DNA of 35,765 nucleotides from an uncultured Marinoscillum sp. (GTDB taxonomy: Bacteria; Bacteroidota; Bacteroidia; Cytophagales; MED-G16): positions 1 to 35,765 of the forward strand of contig CABZXU010000016.1 of the NCBI GenBank assembly GCA_902529805.1, written 5' to 3'. The notes below the pieces were generated by a model. The model saw only the letters and a list, made by a program, of their open reading frames with translations. It was not told where the DNA came from and did not search any database. Every line of letters begins with the position of its first letter. The first letter of the stretch is position 1. A program made the position numbers and the translations under genes. This document shows, piece after piece, positions 1 to 7,490 of the stretch.

Positions 1-1493
1 ATTCTGATAAAGAAAGAAAAGATTTAGAAACATTATATACAGAAAGTTTAAATAATATTGTTGAAAAGCAAGTTATTGAAGCTAAAGTTGTTGGTTTAAC
101 CAATAGAGATGTAGTTTTAAATGTAGGTTCTAAGTCTGATGGAATTGTTTCTATTTCTGAATTTAGAGATAATAAAGATTTAAAAATAGGAGATATAGTT
201 AATGTATATGTTGAAGAGAGAGAAAACATAAAAGGTGAACTTATTCTTTCAAGAAAGAAAGCAAAACTTATTGAATCCTGGGATAATATTCAAAAAGGTC
301 TAGATAATGATGAGGTTATTGAAGGTTTTGTTAAAAGAAGAACCAAAGGAGGTTTAATAGTGGATGTTTATGGTATTGAAACATTTTTACCAGGGTCTCA
401 AATTGATGTTAAACCAATTAGGGATTATGATATTTATGTTAATAAACCTTTAGAGATTAAGGTTATAAAAATCAATTATTCAAATGATAATGTTGTTGTG
501 TCTCATAAAGTATTAATTGAAAAAGACCTTGAAGCTAAAAAAGAAAAAATTCTAGAAAAATTAGAAATTGGTCAAGTATTGGAGGGGTCGGTTAAAAATA
601 TGACAAGCTTCGGTGTTTTTGTTGATTTAGGAGGAGGAATTGATGGTTTATTACATATAACAGATATTTCATGGGGAAGAGTTAACCACCCTCAAGATAT
701 TCTTAATTTAGATGAAAAAATTAAAGTTGTGGTTTTAGACTACAACAATAAGGATAAAAGAATATCTCTAGGAATGAAACAATTAACTGAACAACCTTGG
801 AATTCTTTAGATGAAAAATTAGATGTTGGTTCAGAAGTAGAAGGTATAATTGTAAATGTTGCTGATTATGGAGCTTTTTTAGAGCTAACCCCTGGAGTAG
901 AAGGATTAATACATGTTTCTGAAATGTCTTGGTCACAACATTTAAGAAATCCATCTGATTTTATGAATGTTGGAGATAAAATGAAAGCTATTATTTTATC
1001 AATTGATAGAAATGAAAAAAAGATGTCTCTTGGTGTTAAACAATTAAATCAAGACCCCTGGACTAATAAAAAGTTATTAAAAAAATATTCAGTTGGAACT
1101 AAACATAATGGATTAGTTAGAAATTTAACAAATTTTGGTTTATTTCTTGAGCTTGAAGAAGGCATAGATGGTCTTGTTCATGTTTCTGATCTTTCATGGG
1201 AGAAGAAAATTAAACATCCATCTGAATTTATTAAAGTAGGAGAAAATCTTGAAGTTATAGTTTTAGAGCAAGATAATCAAAATAAAAGGCTTGCTTTAAG
1301 TCATAAAGATACAATAAAGAAACCTACAGAGAAGAAAGAAGAAAAGAAACCTACAGAGAAGAAAGAAGAAAAGAAAGTAACAGAGAAGAAAGAAGAAAAG
1401 AAAGCGATAGAGAAGAAAGAAGAAAAGAAAGCGATAGAGAAGAAAGAAGAAAAGAAAGCATCAGAGAAAAAAAAAGAAAAGAAAGCGACATAG
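1..1493 (+). CDS. rpsA: 30S ribosomal protein S1, 3' part (5' end cut by window edge)
   Basis: The protein binds mRNA on the small ribosomal subunit during translation initiation. The frame is open from base 3, well upstream of the first in-frame GTG at 360, so the gene is truncated by the window edge and does not start at 360. At least five S1 (OB-fold) repeats are visible, beginning near VIEAKVVGL (about base 75), VIEGFVKRR, VLEGSVKNMTSFGVFVDLG, VEGIIVNVADYGAFLEL and HNGLVRNLTNFGLFLEL. The last three have the typical SFG/YGAF, H(I/V)S and RISLG/KMSLG landmarks. The C-terminus is an unusual Lys/Glu-rich tail of 9-residue repeats. It is a housekeeping gene at the edge of the polysaccharide locus, followed by a hairpin and a tRNA. 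Confidence 0.95.
   Translation, partial: SDKERKDLETLYTESLNNIVEKQVIEAKVVGLTNRDVVLNVGSKSDGIVSISEFRDNKDLKIGDIVNVYVEERENIKGELILSRKKAKLIESWDNIQKGLDNDEVIEGFVKRRTKGGLIVDVYGIETFLPGSQIDVKPIRDYDIYVNKPLEIKVIKINYSNDNVVVSHKVLIEKDLEAKKEKILEKLEIGQVLEGSVKNMTSFGVFVDLGGGIDGLLHITDISWGRVNHPQDILNLDEKIKVVVLDYNNKDKRISLGMKQLTEQPWNSLDEKLDVGSEVEGIIVNVADYGAFLELTPGVEGLIHVSEMSWSQHLRNPSDFMNVGDKMKAIILSIDRNEKKMSLGVKQLNQDPWTNKKLLKKYSVGTKHNGLVRNLTNFGLFLELEEGIDGLVHVSDLSWEKKIKHPSEFIKVGENLEVIVLEQDNQNKRLALSHKDTIKKPTEKKEEKKPTEKKEEKKVTEKKEEKKAIEKKEEKKAIEKKEEKKASEKKKEKKAT
1317..1490 (+). repeat. 27-bp tandem repeat encoding the KKxxEKKEE tail of S1
   Basis: Six consecutive 27-bp units (1317-1478) plus a 12-bp partial unit encode KKPTEKKEE, KKPTEKKEE, KKVTEKKEE, KKAIEKKEE, KKAIEKKEE, KKASEKKKE and KKAT. 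Units 1-2 and 4-5 are nearly identical at DNA level; variation is concentrated at residues 3-4 of the unit. The frame is maintained because the unit is a multiple of three. The tail is predicted to be highly charged and disordered or helical. Confidence 0.93.
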
Positions 1494-1527
1494 AAGAAAA
1501 AGAATATAAACTCTAATTCTAAATAAA

Positions 1528-1558
1528 AAATTTAACTCAATTTGTTAAATTTATTTTT
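1528..1558 (+). terminator. Terminator-like hairpin after rpsA
   Basis: A perfect 9-bp stem, AAATTTAAC (1528-1536) with GTTAAATTT (1544-1552), has a 7-base loop and is followed by ATTTTT. It lies 35 bases after the rpsA stop and before the tRNA. The stem is AT-rich with only one G-C pair, so strength is uncertain. Confidence 0.45.
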
Positions 1559-1569
1559 AAAAAAAAATT

Positions 1570-1640
1570 GGTCCTGTGGCCGAGTGGCTAGGCAGAGCTC
1601 TGCAAAAGCTCCTACACCAGTTCGAATCTGGTCGGGACCT
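1570..1640 (+). tRNA. tRNA-Cys (anticodon GCA)
   Basis: The full cloverleaf can be drawn. The acceptor GGTCCTG pairs with CGGGACC (one G-U), the D arm is GCC...GGC, and the anticodon stem GAGCT/AGCTC closes the loop CTGCAAA with anticodon GCA. The T arm is CCAGTTCGAATCTGG. The discriminator base is T, the known identity element of tRNA-Cys. CCA is not encoded. The gene stands alone between rpsA and the polysaccharide locus. Confidence 0.95.
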
Positions 1641-1658
1641 CAAATTTTTTTTCTACTC

Positions 1659-1685
1659 AAAATGAGTATTATTATTACTCATTTT
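1659..1685 (+). terminator. Hairpin downstream of tRNA-Cys
   Basis: A perfect 10-bp inverted repeat, AAAATGAGTA with TACTCATTTT, encloses a 7-base loop 18 bases after the tRNA. The 3' arm ends in TTTTGTTT. It could terminate the tRNA transcript. It also lies immediately before the winged-helix gene start at 1700, so an operator role cannot be excluded. Confidence 0.45.
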
Positions 1686-1699
1686 GTTTATATTTGTGT

Positions 1700-2206
1700 A
1701 TGCTTAACACTTTAATCTCTTCAAAAACCAGATTAAACCTTCTAATTAGGTTTTTTTTAAACTTAGCAAAAAAAAATCATCTAAGAGGATTGGCAAATGA
1801 TTTTAATGAGTCAACAAACTCTATAAGACTTGAGTTAAATAATTTAACTAAGGCAGGTTATTTGATCAAAAAAAAAGAGAAAAACAAAATTAATTATTTA
1901 GCAAATCATAAACACCCCTTATTTAATATACTTGTTAACCTTGTAAGAAAACATACTGGTATTGAAGAGATAGTAGAAAATATTGCGTCTTCAATTCAAA
2001 ACCTATCAGCTATATACTTATTAGGAGATTATTCTAAAGGTATTGATTCAGGGAATATTGTAATATATATAGAAGGCAAGATAGTTGATAAAAAATATAT
2101 AAATAATGTTATTAATAAAACAGAGAAAAAAATTAAGAGAAAAATAACTATTGTTAATGAAATTGATCCTTTTGAAGAAAAATTATTAATCTATGAGTCT
2201 AAATAA
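1700..2206 (+). CDS. Winged-helix (ArsR-like) DNA-binding protein heading the polysaccharide locus
   Basis: This is a 168-residue protein. Residues 1-70 look like a winged helix-turn-helix: a helix starting SSKTRLNLLIRFFLN, then LRGLANDFNESTNSIRLEL and LTKAGYL, ending in a short basic wing (KKKEKNKIN). The C-terminal part, with LLGDYSKGIDSGNIVIYIEG, resembles the small nucleotidyltransferase-like domain found in the Bacteroidota family that precedes UpxY genes. Start choice: ATG at 1700 gives MLNTLISSKTR, as I recall for the family; an in-frame TTG at 1694 is less likely. It overlaps the antiterminator gene by 14 bases, so the two are probably translationally coupled. Function as a regulator of the locus is inferred from context. 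Confidence 0.7.
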   Translation: MLNTLISSKTRLNLLIRFFLNLAKKNHLRGLANDFNESTNSIRLELNNLTKAGYLIKKKEKNKINYLANHKHPLFNILVNLVRKHTGIEEIVENIASSIQNLSAIYLLGDYSKGIDSGNIVIYIEGKIVDKKYINNVINKTEKKIKRKITIVNEIDPFEEKLLIYESK

Positions 2207-2654
2207 TATTAATAATAAAAAATGGTTTGTTTTATATACAAAACCAAAGCATGAATTAAAGGTAGAGGAAAATCTCTTAAATTTAGGTATAGAATCTATT
2301 TGTCCTACAATTTTAACAAATAGAATTTGGTCTGATAGAGTAAAAAAGGTTAAAGAGGTATTAATTAAATCTATTGTATTTGTAAAATGCTCTGATAATG
2401 AAAGAAATACAGTTTTTAATATCCCATCTACTTTAAAATATTTGTTTTATTGTAATAAACCTGCAGTTGTTGCAGATCATGAAATAGAACATTTAAAAAA
2501 GTTAAATAAAGACAAATACATTCTAAATAAAAATTTATCAATTGGAGATACAATTTTTTTAGATAAAATTAATCAGGAAGGATATGTGAACAATAAATCA
2601 CAGAATAAGACTTGGATTAATTTGAAAAATATTAACGTTAGAATCTGTATTTAA
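2193..2654 (+). CDS. UpxY-family transcription antiterminator (NusG-like)
   Basis: This 153-residue protein has an N-terminal NGN domain: the opening strand KKWFVLYTKPKHELKVEENL is the family signature, followed by ICPTILTNRIWSDRVKKVKE and a loop where NusG paralogs contact RNA polymerase. The C-terminal part (about residues 110-153, SIGDTIFLDK then a short strand-rich tail) is a reduced KOW-like domain. In Bacteroides, UpxY proteins are encoded first in capsule operons and let polymerase read through the 5' leader of their own operon. Position here, directly before a 306-bp leader and pseB, fits that role. It overlaps the upstream winged-helix gene. The specific DNA or RNA target is not known from sequence. 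Confidence 0.85.
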   Translation: MSLNNINNKKWFVLYTKPKHELKVEENLLNLGIESICPTILTNRIWSDRVKKVKEVLIKSIVFVKCSDNERNTVFNIPSTLKYLFYCNKPAVVADHEIEHLKKLNKDKYILNKNLSIGDTIFLDKINQEGYVNNKSQNKTWINLKNINVRICI

Positions 2655-2763
2655 AGATTCTATACATATAATTATTTGGATAGGTATGTGAGTATCATTA
2701 GCGGAGCTATTCATAAGTTTAAGTATATTATTAAATTAGTTTAAATAATAATTAAAAAATTTA

Positions 2764-2778
2764 ACTACCGTTGGTAGT
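2764..2778 (+). promoter_or_regulatory. Small hairpin in leader, candidate antiterminator recognition site
   Basis: ACTACC and GGTAGT form a perfect 6-bp stem around the triloop GTT. It is the most GC-rich spot in an AT-rich leader and sits between the UpxY-type gene and the polysaccharide genes. The GGTAG core resembles the hairpin-forming ops element used by the NusG paralog RfaH, but the similarity is short. The regulatory role is inference. Confidence 0.3.
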
Positions 2779-2799
2779 CGAGAAAAATAGATAGTTTAG

Positions 2800-2934
2800 A
2801 TGAATATTGAGAAAGTATTAAAAAACAGAATTCTTGTGTTAGATGTTGCAATAATGATAGCTCACGGTTATTCAACACTTACTGAATGTAAAAGTATTTT
2901 GGAATTTAATAAAGGTATGTTAACTGTGAAATAA
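2800..2934 (+). pseudogene. Possible decayed N-terminal fragment of methionine synthase-like gene
   Basis: A 44-codon frame starts at ATG 2800. Its first 20 residues (MNIEKVLKNRILVLDVAIMI) resemble the start of cobalamin-dependent methionine synthase, where RILVLDGAMGTMIQ is the conserved opening. Here the GAMGT segment has become VA and two codons appear lost. After residue 21 the sequence is no longer recognisable. It is probably a recombination scar or relic, although a short expressed leader peptide is also possible. There is no ribosome binding site evidence. Confidence 0.35.
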
Positions 2935-2960
2935 ATTAAGTTAATAAATATAAATAAAAT

Positions 2961-3959
2961 ATGTTAAAAAATAGTAGAATACTAATTACAGGAGGGACAG
3001 GTTCATTTGGAAAGACATTTATTCCGATGACTTTAGAAAAGTATAACCCTAAGGAAATAATAATATACTCCAGAGACGAGATGAAGCAGTGGACTTTAGC
3101 AGAGAACTTTAAAAATGATTCAAGAGTTAAATTTGTAATAGGTGATGTTAGAGATAGGGATTGTTTATCTAGATCACTAGATGGAGTTGATTTTGTAGTT
3201 CACGCAGCAGCCACTAAGATTGTTCCTACAGCAGAATATAATCCATTTGAGTGTATAAAGACAAATATTAATGGTGCTATGAATATTATTGATGCTTGTA
3301 TTGATAAAGGAATAAAAAGGGTAGTAGCACTTTCTACAGATAAAGCTAGTAACCCAATTAACTTATATGGTGCAACAAAACTAGCATCGGACAAGTTATT
3401 TGTTGCGTCTAATACATCTTCAAATTCCCATAATTCATCTTTTTCAGTGGTTAGATACGGTAATGTTATGGGTTCCAGAGGATCAGTTATTCCATTTTTC
3501 ATTTCTCAAATTCCAAATGGAGAACTTACTATTACTGATAGTAGAATGACTAGATTTATGATTAGCCTTGAGGAAGGAGTAAAGTTAGTTTGGCATGCAT
3601 TTGAAGATATGTTAGGAGGAGAGATATACGTAAAAAAAATTCCTTCAATGAAAATTACAGATATTGCACTTTCAGTTGCTCCAAAACTTTCTCACAGAAT
3701 AATAGGTATAAGACCAGGTGAAAAAATCCATGAACAAATGATAGGACTCGAAGATGCTGCACACACATATGAGTATGATGAACATTATAAGATTCTTCCA
3801 GCAATTCACAACTGGTCAAAAGATCCTAATAGAATTAAAAACGGGAAATCAGTTCCCTCAGATTTTATCTACAGCTCTGACAATAATAAAGACTGGATGT
3901 CAAAGGAAGAATTGAAAAAATGGATTGAAAGTAAAAAAGGGAAAATAGGTGTTATTTAG
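2961..3959 (+). CDS. pseB: UDP-N-acetylglucosamine 4,6-dehydratase (inverting)
   Basis: This is the first step of pseudaminic-acid biosynthesis: UDP-GlcNAc is dehydrated with C5 inversion to the 4-keto-6-deoxy sugar. The 332-residue protein is full length for PseB/FlaA1. The N-terminal NAD(P)-binding motif is TGGTGSFG (residues 10-17). The short-chain dehydrogenase catalytic set is modified as in FlaA1: Asp127-Lys128 in STDKA and Tyr136 with Lys140 in YGATK. SRDEMKQW and HAAATKIVP are family hallmarks. It is the first structural gene of the locus, 9 bases before the pseC fusion, with which it would act sequentially. Confidence 0.93.
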   Translation: MLKNSRILITGGTGSFGKTFIPMTLEKYNPKEIIIYSRDEMKQWTLAENFKNDSRVKFVIGDVRDRDCLSRSLDGVDFVVHAAATKIVPTAEYNPFECIKTNINGAMNIIDACIDKGIKRVVALSTDKASNPINLYGATKLASDKLFVASNTSSNSHNSSFSVVRYGNVMGSRGSVIPFFISQIPNGELTITDSRMTRFMISLEEGVKLVWHAFEDMLGGEIYVKKIPSMKITDIALSVAPKLSHRIIGIRPGEKIHEQMIGLEDAAHTYEYDEHYKILPAIHNWSKDPNRIKNGKSVPSDFIYSSDNNKDWMSKEELKKWIESKKGKIGVI

Positions 3960-3968
3960 TTTTAAATT

Positions 3969-6083
3969 TTGAAAAAAAAGATACTTTTTATTGGAGGTTC
4001 TAGTTTGTTGGCACATTGTTGGACTAAATGTTTAAAGGATAGATATGAAATTATTTTATCTACTAATAACAATAGACCTGATTTGATTGATTATAAAACA
4101 ACAACTCTAAATTTTAGTTCGACGAATAATTTAAAAAAAGATATTATAAAATTAAATGTTAATATTATTATTAATTGCATGGGTTTTACCAATATTGAAT
4201 CTTGTGAAAAAAATCCTAATATTGCATTTAAAATCAATTCTGTATACCCTGGATTAATTGCTAATATATCTAAAGAATTAGGTATAAAATTTGTTCATAT
4301 TTCTACCGATCATTTATTTGATGGTAAAAAATCATTTTATAAAGAAAATGATTCAATAAATCCATTAAATATTTATGCGAAAACAAAACATGATGGTGAA
4401 AAAAATATTTTAAAGGTTAATTCAAATGCATTAATAATAAGAACAAATTTTTTTGGTTGGGGACCATCATATAAAAATTCATTTTCTGATTTTATATTAA
4501 ATAATTTAGAAAATAATAATAGTATTTCATTATTTACTGACGTATTTTATTCTCCAATAATTGTTTCTGAATTATCAAATACAACTAATAAACTTTTAGA
4601 AAAAAAATTTAGTGGAATATTTAATGTGGTTTCCAATGAGAGAATATCTAAATATGACTTTGGTATTATGCTTGCCAATGAGTTTAATATGGATAAGTCA
4701 TTAATAAAAAAGTCTAAATTTTCAGAAAGAGAAGACTTAGTTTTAAGACCTAGAGACATGAGTTTATCAACTAATAAATTAGAATCTAAAGGAATTAAAA
4801 TTAAATTTTTAAAAGAACAAATAAAAGAACTTAAATCTCAAGTTTTAATTTCAAAAAATAAAATTATTCCTTATGGTAGACAGAATGTCAATAATAATGA
4901 TATTGATGAAGTTGTTAAAGTTTTAAAATCAGATTATTTAACTCAAGGTCCAATTGTTTTGAATTTTGAAAAAGAAGTAGCTAAATATACTGGATCTAAT
5001 TTTGGGATAGCAGTAAATAGTGCAACTTCAGCACTTCATATTTCTTGTTTGGCTTTAGGTTTAAAAGAAGGTGATTTAGTTTGGACTACTCCTATTAGTT
5101 TTGTTGCTTCAGCAAATTGTGCTAAATTTTGTGGTGCAGATGTAGATTTTGTAGATATTGATTCCAAAACATACAATATTTCAATAAATGCTCTTTCAAA
5201 AAAATTAGAAATAGCAAAAAAAGAGAATAAACTTCCTAAAATTGTAATTCCTGTCCATTTATCAGGTCAATCATGTGAAATGGAAGAAATAAATGAACTC
5301 TCAAAGCAATATGGTTTTAAAATCATTGAAGATGCTTCACATGGAATTGGAGGAAGATATAAAGGTAATCCAATTGGTAGTTGTAAGTATAGTGACATAA
5401 CAGTTTTTAGTTTTCATCCTGTAAAAATTATAACATCTGGAGAAGGAGGTATGTGCACAACTAATAATTCTGATTTAGCAAATCTTTTAGCTAGATATAG
5501 AAGTCATGGAATAACTAGACACGAAGACGAAATGACAAAAAAATCAGATGGTCCATGGTTTTATCAACAATTAGAATTGGGCTTTAATTATAGAATGACT
5601 GATATTCAAGCTGCTCTTGGATTAAGTCAATTGAAAAAATTAGATGATTTCATAATTAAAAGACATGAAATATCAAAAAGATATGATTTAGCATTTTCAA
5701 ACGACTCAATAATAACACCTTTTCAACATCCTGATAATTATTCATCATATCATCTTTACATTATTAGACTTAAACATTTCTTTAAAGGTTTAGATAAATT
5801 CAATTTATTTAATAGATTAAGAAATGCTGGAGTGCTTGTTAATTTACATTATATTCCAATTTATAAGCAACCTTATTATGAAAAAATTGGATATGATTAT
5901 AAAAATTTTCCTGAATCTGAAGAATATTATTTAGAAGCAATTAGTTTACCAATACATACTTTGTTATCAAAAGAGGATCAAGATTTTATTATAGAAATAA
6001 TTTTAAATTTTATAGGTAAGCAAAAATCTTTTATTATAAATTCTTTTGAAAGAGAACTAAAAGGATATCAAAATATTTTTTAA
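3969..6083 (+). CDS. pseC: RmlD-like reductase/PseC aminotransferase fusion
   Basis: This 704-residue two-domain protein starts at TTG 3969. Residues 1-290 are an RmlD-like sugar-nucleotide short-chain dehydrogenase: N-terminal glycine-rich ILFIGGSSLLA, STDHLFDG, then the Tyr136-x3-Lys140 pair in YAKTK. Residues 297-690 are a DegT/DnrJ/EryC1 PLP aminotransferase closest to PseC: IPYGRQN, DYLTQGP, NSATSALHISCLALGL, EDASHGIGG and the PLP lysine K486 in SFHPVK. PseC aminates C4 of the PseB product. PseC is normally a separate protein of about 380 residues, so the fusion is unusual. The reductase half may act on the same or the following intermediate; its substrate is unknown. It lies between pseB and a GNAT gene. 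Confidence 0.85.
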   Translation: MKKKILFIGGSSLLAHCWTKCLKDRYEIILSTNNNRPDLIDYKTTTLNFSSTNNLKKDIIKLNVNIIINCMGFTNIESCEKNPNIAFKINSVYPGLIANISKELGIKFVHISTDHLFDGKKSFYKENDSINPLNIYAKTKHDGEKNILKVNSNALIIRTNFFGWGPSYKNSFSDFILNNLENNNSISLFTDVFYSPIIVSELSNTTNKLLEKKFSGIFNVVSNERISKYDFGIMLANEFNMDKSLIKKSKFSEREDLVLRPRDMSLSTNKLESKGIKIKFLKEQIKELKSQVLISKNKIIPYGRQNVNNNDIDEVVKVLKSDYLTQGPIVLNFEKEVAKYTGSNFGIAVNSATSALHISCLALGLKEGDLVWTTPISFVASANCAKFCGADVDFVDIDSKTYNISINALSKKLEIAKKENKLPKIVIPVHLSGQSCEMEEINELSKQYGFKIIEDASHGIGGRYKGNPIGSCKYSDITVFSFHPVKIITSGEGGMCTTNNSDLANLLARYRSHGITRHEDEMTKKSDGPWFYQQLELGFNYRMTDIQAALGLSQLKKLDDFIIKRHEISKRYDLAFSNDSIITPFQHPDNYSSYHLYIIRLKHFFKGLDKFNLFNRLRNAGVLVNLHYIPIYKQPYYEKIGYDYKNFPESEEYYLEAISLPIHTLLSKEDQDFIIEIILNFIGKQKSFIINSFERELKGYQNIF

Positions 6084-6089
6084 AATTTA

Positions 6090-6623
6090 ATGAGAGCTCC
6101 TGAAATAGAATCCAAAAGATTAGTTTTAAAACCTTTAAATACTTCTTTCCTTTCTATAAAATATGTTAAATGGATGAATGATCCCCAGGTAATTAAATAC
6201 TTAGAAAGTGGAGGAGATTATACAATTTTTAAGCTAAAATCTTTTTTAAAAGATGTTGAAAAAAAGAAAATATTATTTTGGGCAATAAATATTAAGAAAA
6301 CTAATAATCATATAGGAAATATTAAAATTGATCCTGTACATTCAAATCATGGTACATGTGAATATGGAATAATGATGGGGGATAAGTTAGAGTGGCGCAA
6401 AGGTTATGCAAAAGAAGCATCAGAATTAGTAATAAAATATTGTTTTGATAATTTAAATTTAAGAAAAATAACTTTAGGAGTAGTTGAAAAAAACACAAGT
6501 GCTATTGAATTATATAAAAAACTAAATTTTACTATTGAAGGTAGATTTATTAATCATGTTAACTATGATGGGGTGTTATATAATGTGATAAGAATGGCTT
6601 TATTTAATAAAAATTATATTTAA
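6090..6623 (+). CDS. GNAT N-acetyltransferase, PseH candidate
   Basis: This 177-residue protein is of the RimJ/RimL-type GNAT fold. It starts with ESKRLVLKPL, has the region YGIMMGD, and the acetyl-CoA pyrophosphate loop RKGYAKEA with R103, G105 and A107. It ends with LYKKLNFTIEGR and a variable tail, the usual C-terminal pattern. In pseudaminic-acid synthesis PseH acetylates the 4-amino group made by PseC, and this gene follows pseC by only 6 bases, which favours that role. A second GNAT at 11559 is an alternative. The acceptor is inferred. Confidence 0.75.
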   Translation: MRAPEIESKRLVLKPLNTSFLSIKYVKWMNDPQVIKYLESGGDYTIFKLKSFLKDVEKKKILFWAINIKKTNNHIGNIKIDPVHSNHGTCEYGIMMGDKLEWRKGYAKEASELVIKYCFDNLNLRKITLGVVEKNTSAIELYKKLNFTIEGRFINHVNYDGVLYNVIRMALFNKNYI

Positions 6624-6628
6624 TATTT

Positions 6629-7480
6629 ATGAAACTTGTTTTAGGAACTGTTCAATTTGGAATCCCATATGGGATAAATAATTCAAAAGGAATTCCAAGT
6701 GACAATGAAATTTCAGATATTTTAAATTTAGCTTATAAAGAATCTATAAATTACATAGATACAGCAATTTCATATGGAAATGCAGAAAAAAAAATATCTA
6801 AACTTTCAGAAAATAAATTTAATATAATAACTAAATCTAATAACATAAAAACTAAAGTTGAATTATTAACATCAATTTCTAATTCATTAAAAAGATTAAA
6901 AGTAAATGCAGTTTATGGATATCTTTTTCATAATTCAGATAATTTGATTAAGTTTCCAGAATTGTGGGATACTTTAATGGAAATTAAGAATCTTAATAAA
7001 ACTAAAAAAATAGGGTGTTCTGTATATAATACTGATCAATTAGATAAAATTTTAGATAAAGGAATTCTTCCTGATATTGTACAGCTTCCATATAGTTTAT
7101 TAGATAGAAAGTTTCAAAAATATTTTCCAAAACTTAAAAGCTTAGGAGTTGAAATACATGTTCGTTCTATTTTTTTACAAGGACTTTATTTTATGGATAT
7201 AAAAAAACTTCCTTTAAAAATAATTCCATTAAAAAAAAGTCTTTTAAAATTACATCATTTATGTGCTAAACTTAATATATTAATAGGAGAATTAGCATTA
7301 AATTTTGTATATAACAACCCTTATATTGATAAAGTTATTATTGGATTTGACTCAATGGATCAATTATACCAAAATATAAATATGATCAAAAACTGGAATA
7401 ATAAAATAAAAATTAATGAATCGGTAAATAAGATTAATGTTACTGATGAAAATTTATTAAATCCAACAAATTGGAATTAA
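6629..7480 (+). CDS. Aldo/keto reductase family oxidoreductase
   Basis: This 283-residue protein has the (beta/alpha)8 aldo/keto reductase pattern, starting with LVLGTVQFG. The catalytic tetrad can be placed at Asp44 and Tyr49 (YIDTAISYGNAE), Lys69 (IITKSN) and His101 (YLFHNSD). Family members use NADPH to reduce carbonyls, and homologues are common in nonulosonic-acid and other surface-sugar clusters beside NeuB-family synthases and SpsF-like enzymes, as here. It is 5 bases after the GNAT gene and 10 before the synthase. The substrate is unknown. Confidence 0.82.
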   Translation: MKLVLGTVQFGIPYGINNSKGIPSDNEISDILNLAYKESINYIDTAISYGNAEKKISKLSENKFNIITKSNNIKTKVELLTSISNSLKRLKVNAVYGYLFHNSDNLIKFPELWDTLMEIKNLNKTKKIGCSVYNTDQLDKILDKGILPDIVQLPYSLLDRKFQKYFPKLKSLGVEIHVRSIFLQGLYFMDIKKLPLKIIPLKKSLLKLHHLCAKLNILIGELALNFVYNNPYIDKVIIGFDSMDQLYQNINMIKNWNNKIKINESVNKINVTDENLLNPTNWN

Positions 7481-7490
7481 AAATTTAAAC

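Larger units (their letters stand above)
2655..2960 (+). other. 306-bp leader between the antiterminator gene and pseB
   Basis: No full gene fits here. The region contains a 6-bp-stem hairpin at 2764-2778 and a 44-codon open frame at 2800-2934 that looks like a decayed metH start (both listed separately). The rest is AT-rich sequence in which I cannot identify a convincing promoter or terminator. By analogy with UpxY-controlled capsule operons, this is where antitermination would act. Confidence 0.5.

Noticed and set aside
360-362. GTG at 360 as start of a 377-residue S1
   Set aside because: The frame is open with S1-domain sequence from base 3, so the GTG is internal and the gene is cut by the window edge.
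721-954. Reverse-strand open frame within rpsA
   Set aside because: It is an antisense shadow of the S1 repeats with no recognisable protein features; the same applies to other reverse frames such as 3200-3502, 13256-13555 and 26085-26378.
1570-1640. tRNA-Cys as an integration site of an island
   Set aside because: No integrase gene and no repeated copy of the tRNA 3' end were seen in the window.
1689-1696. TATATTTG as a Bacteroidota -7 promoter box (TAnnTTTG)
   Set aside because: It is only 3 bases before the ATG at 1700, so the transcript would start at or after the start codon; there is no matching upstream box.
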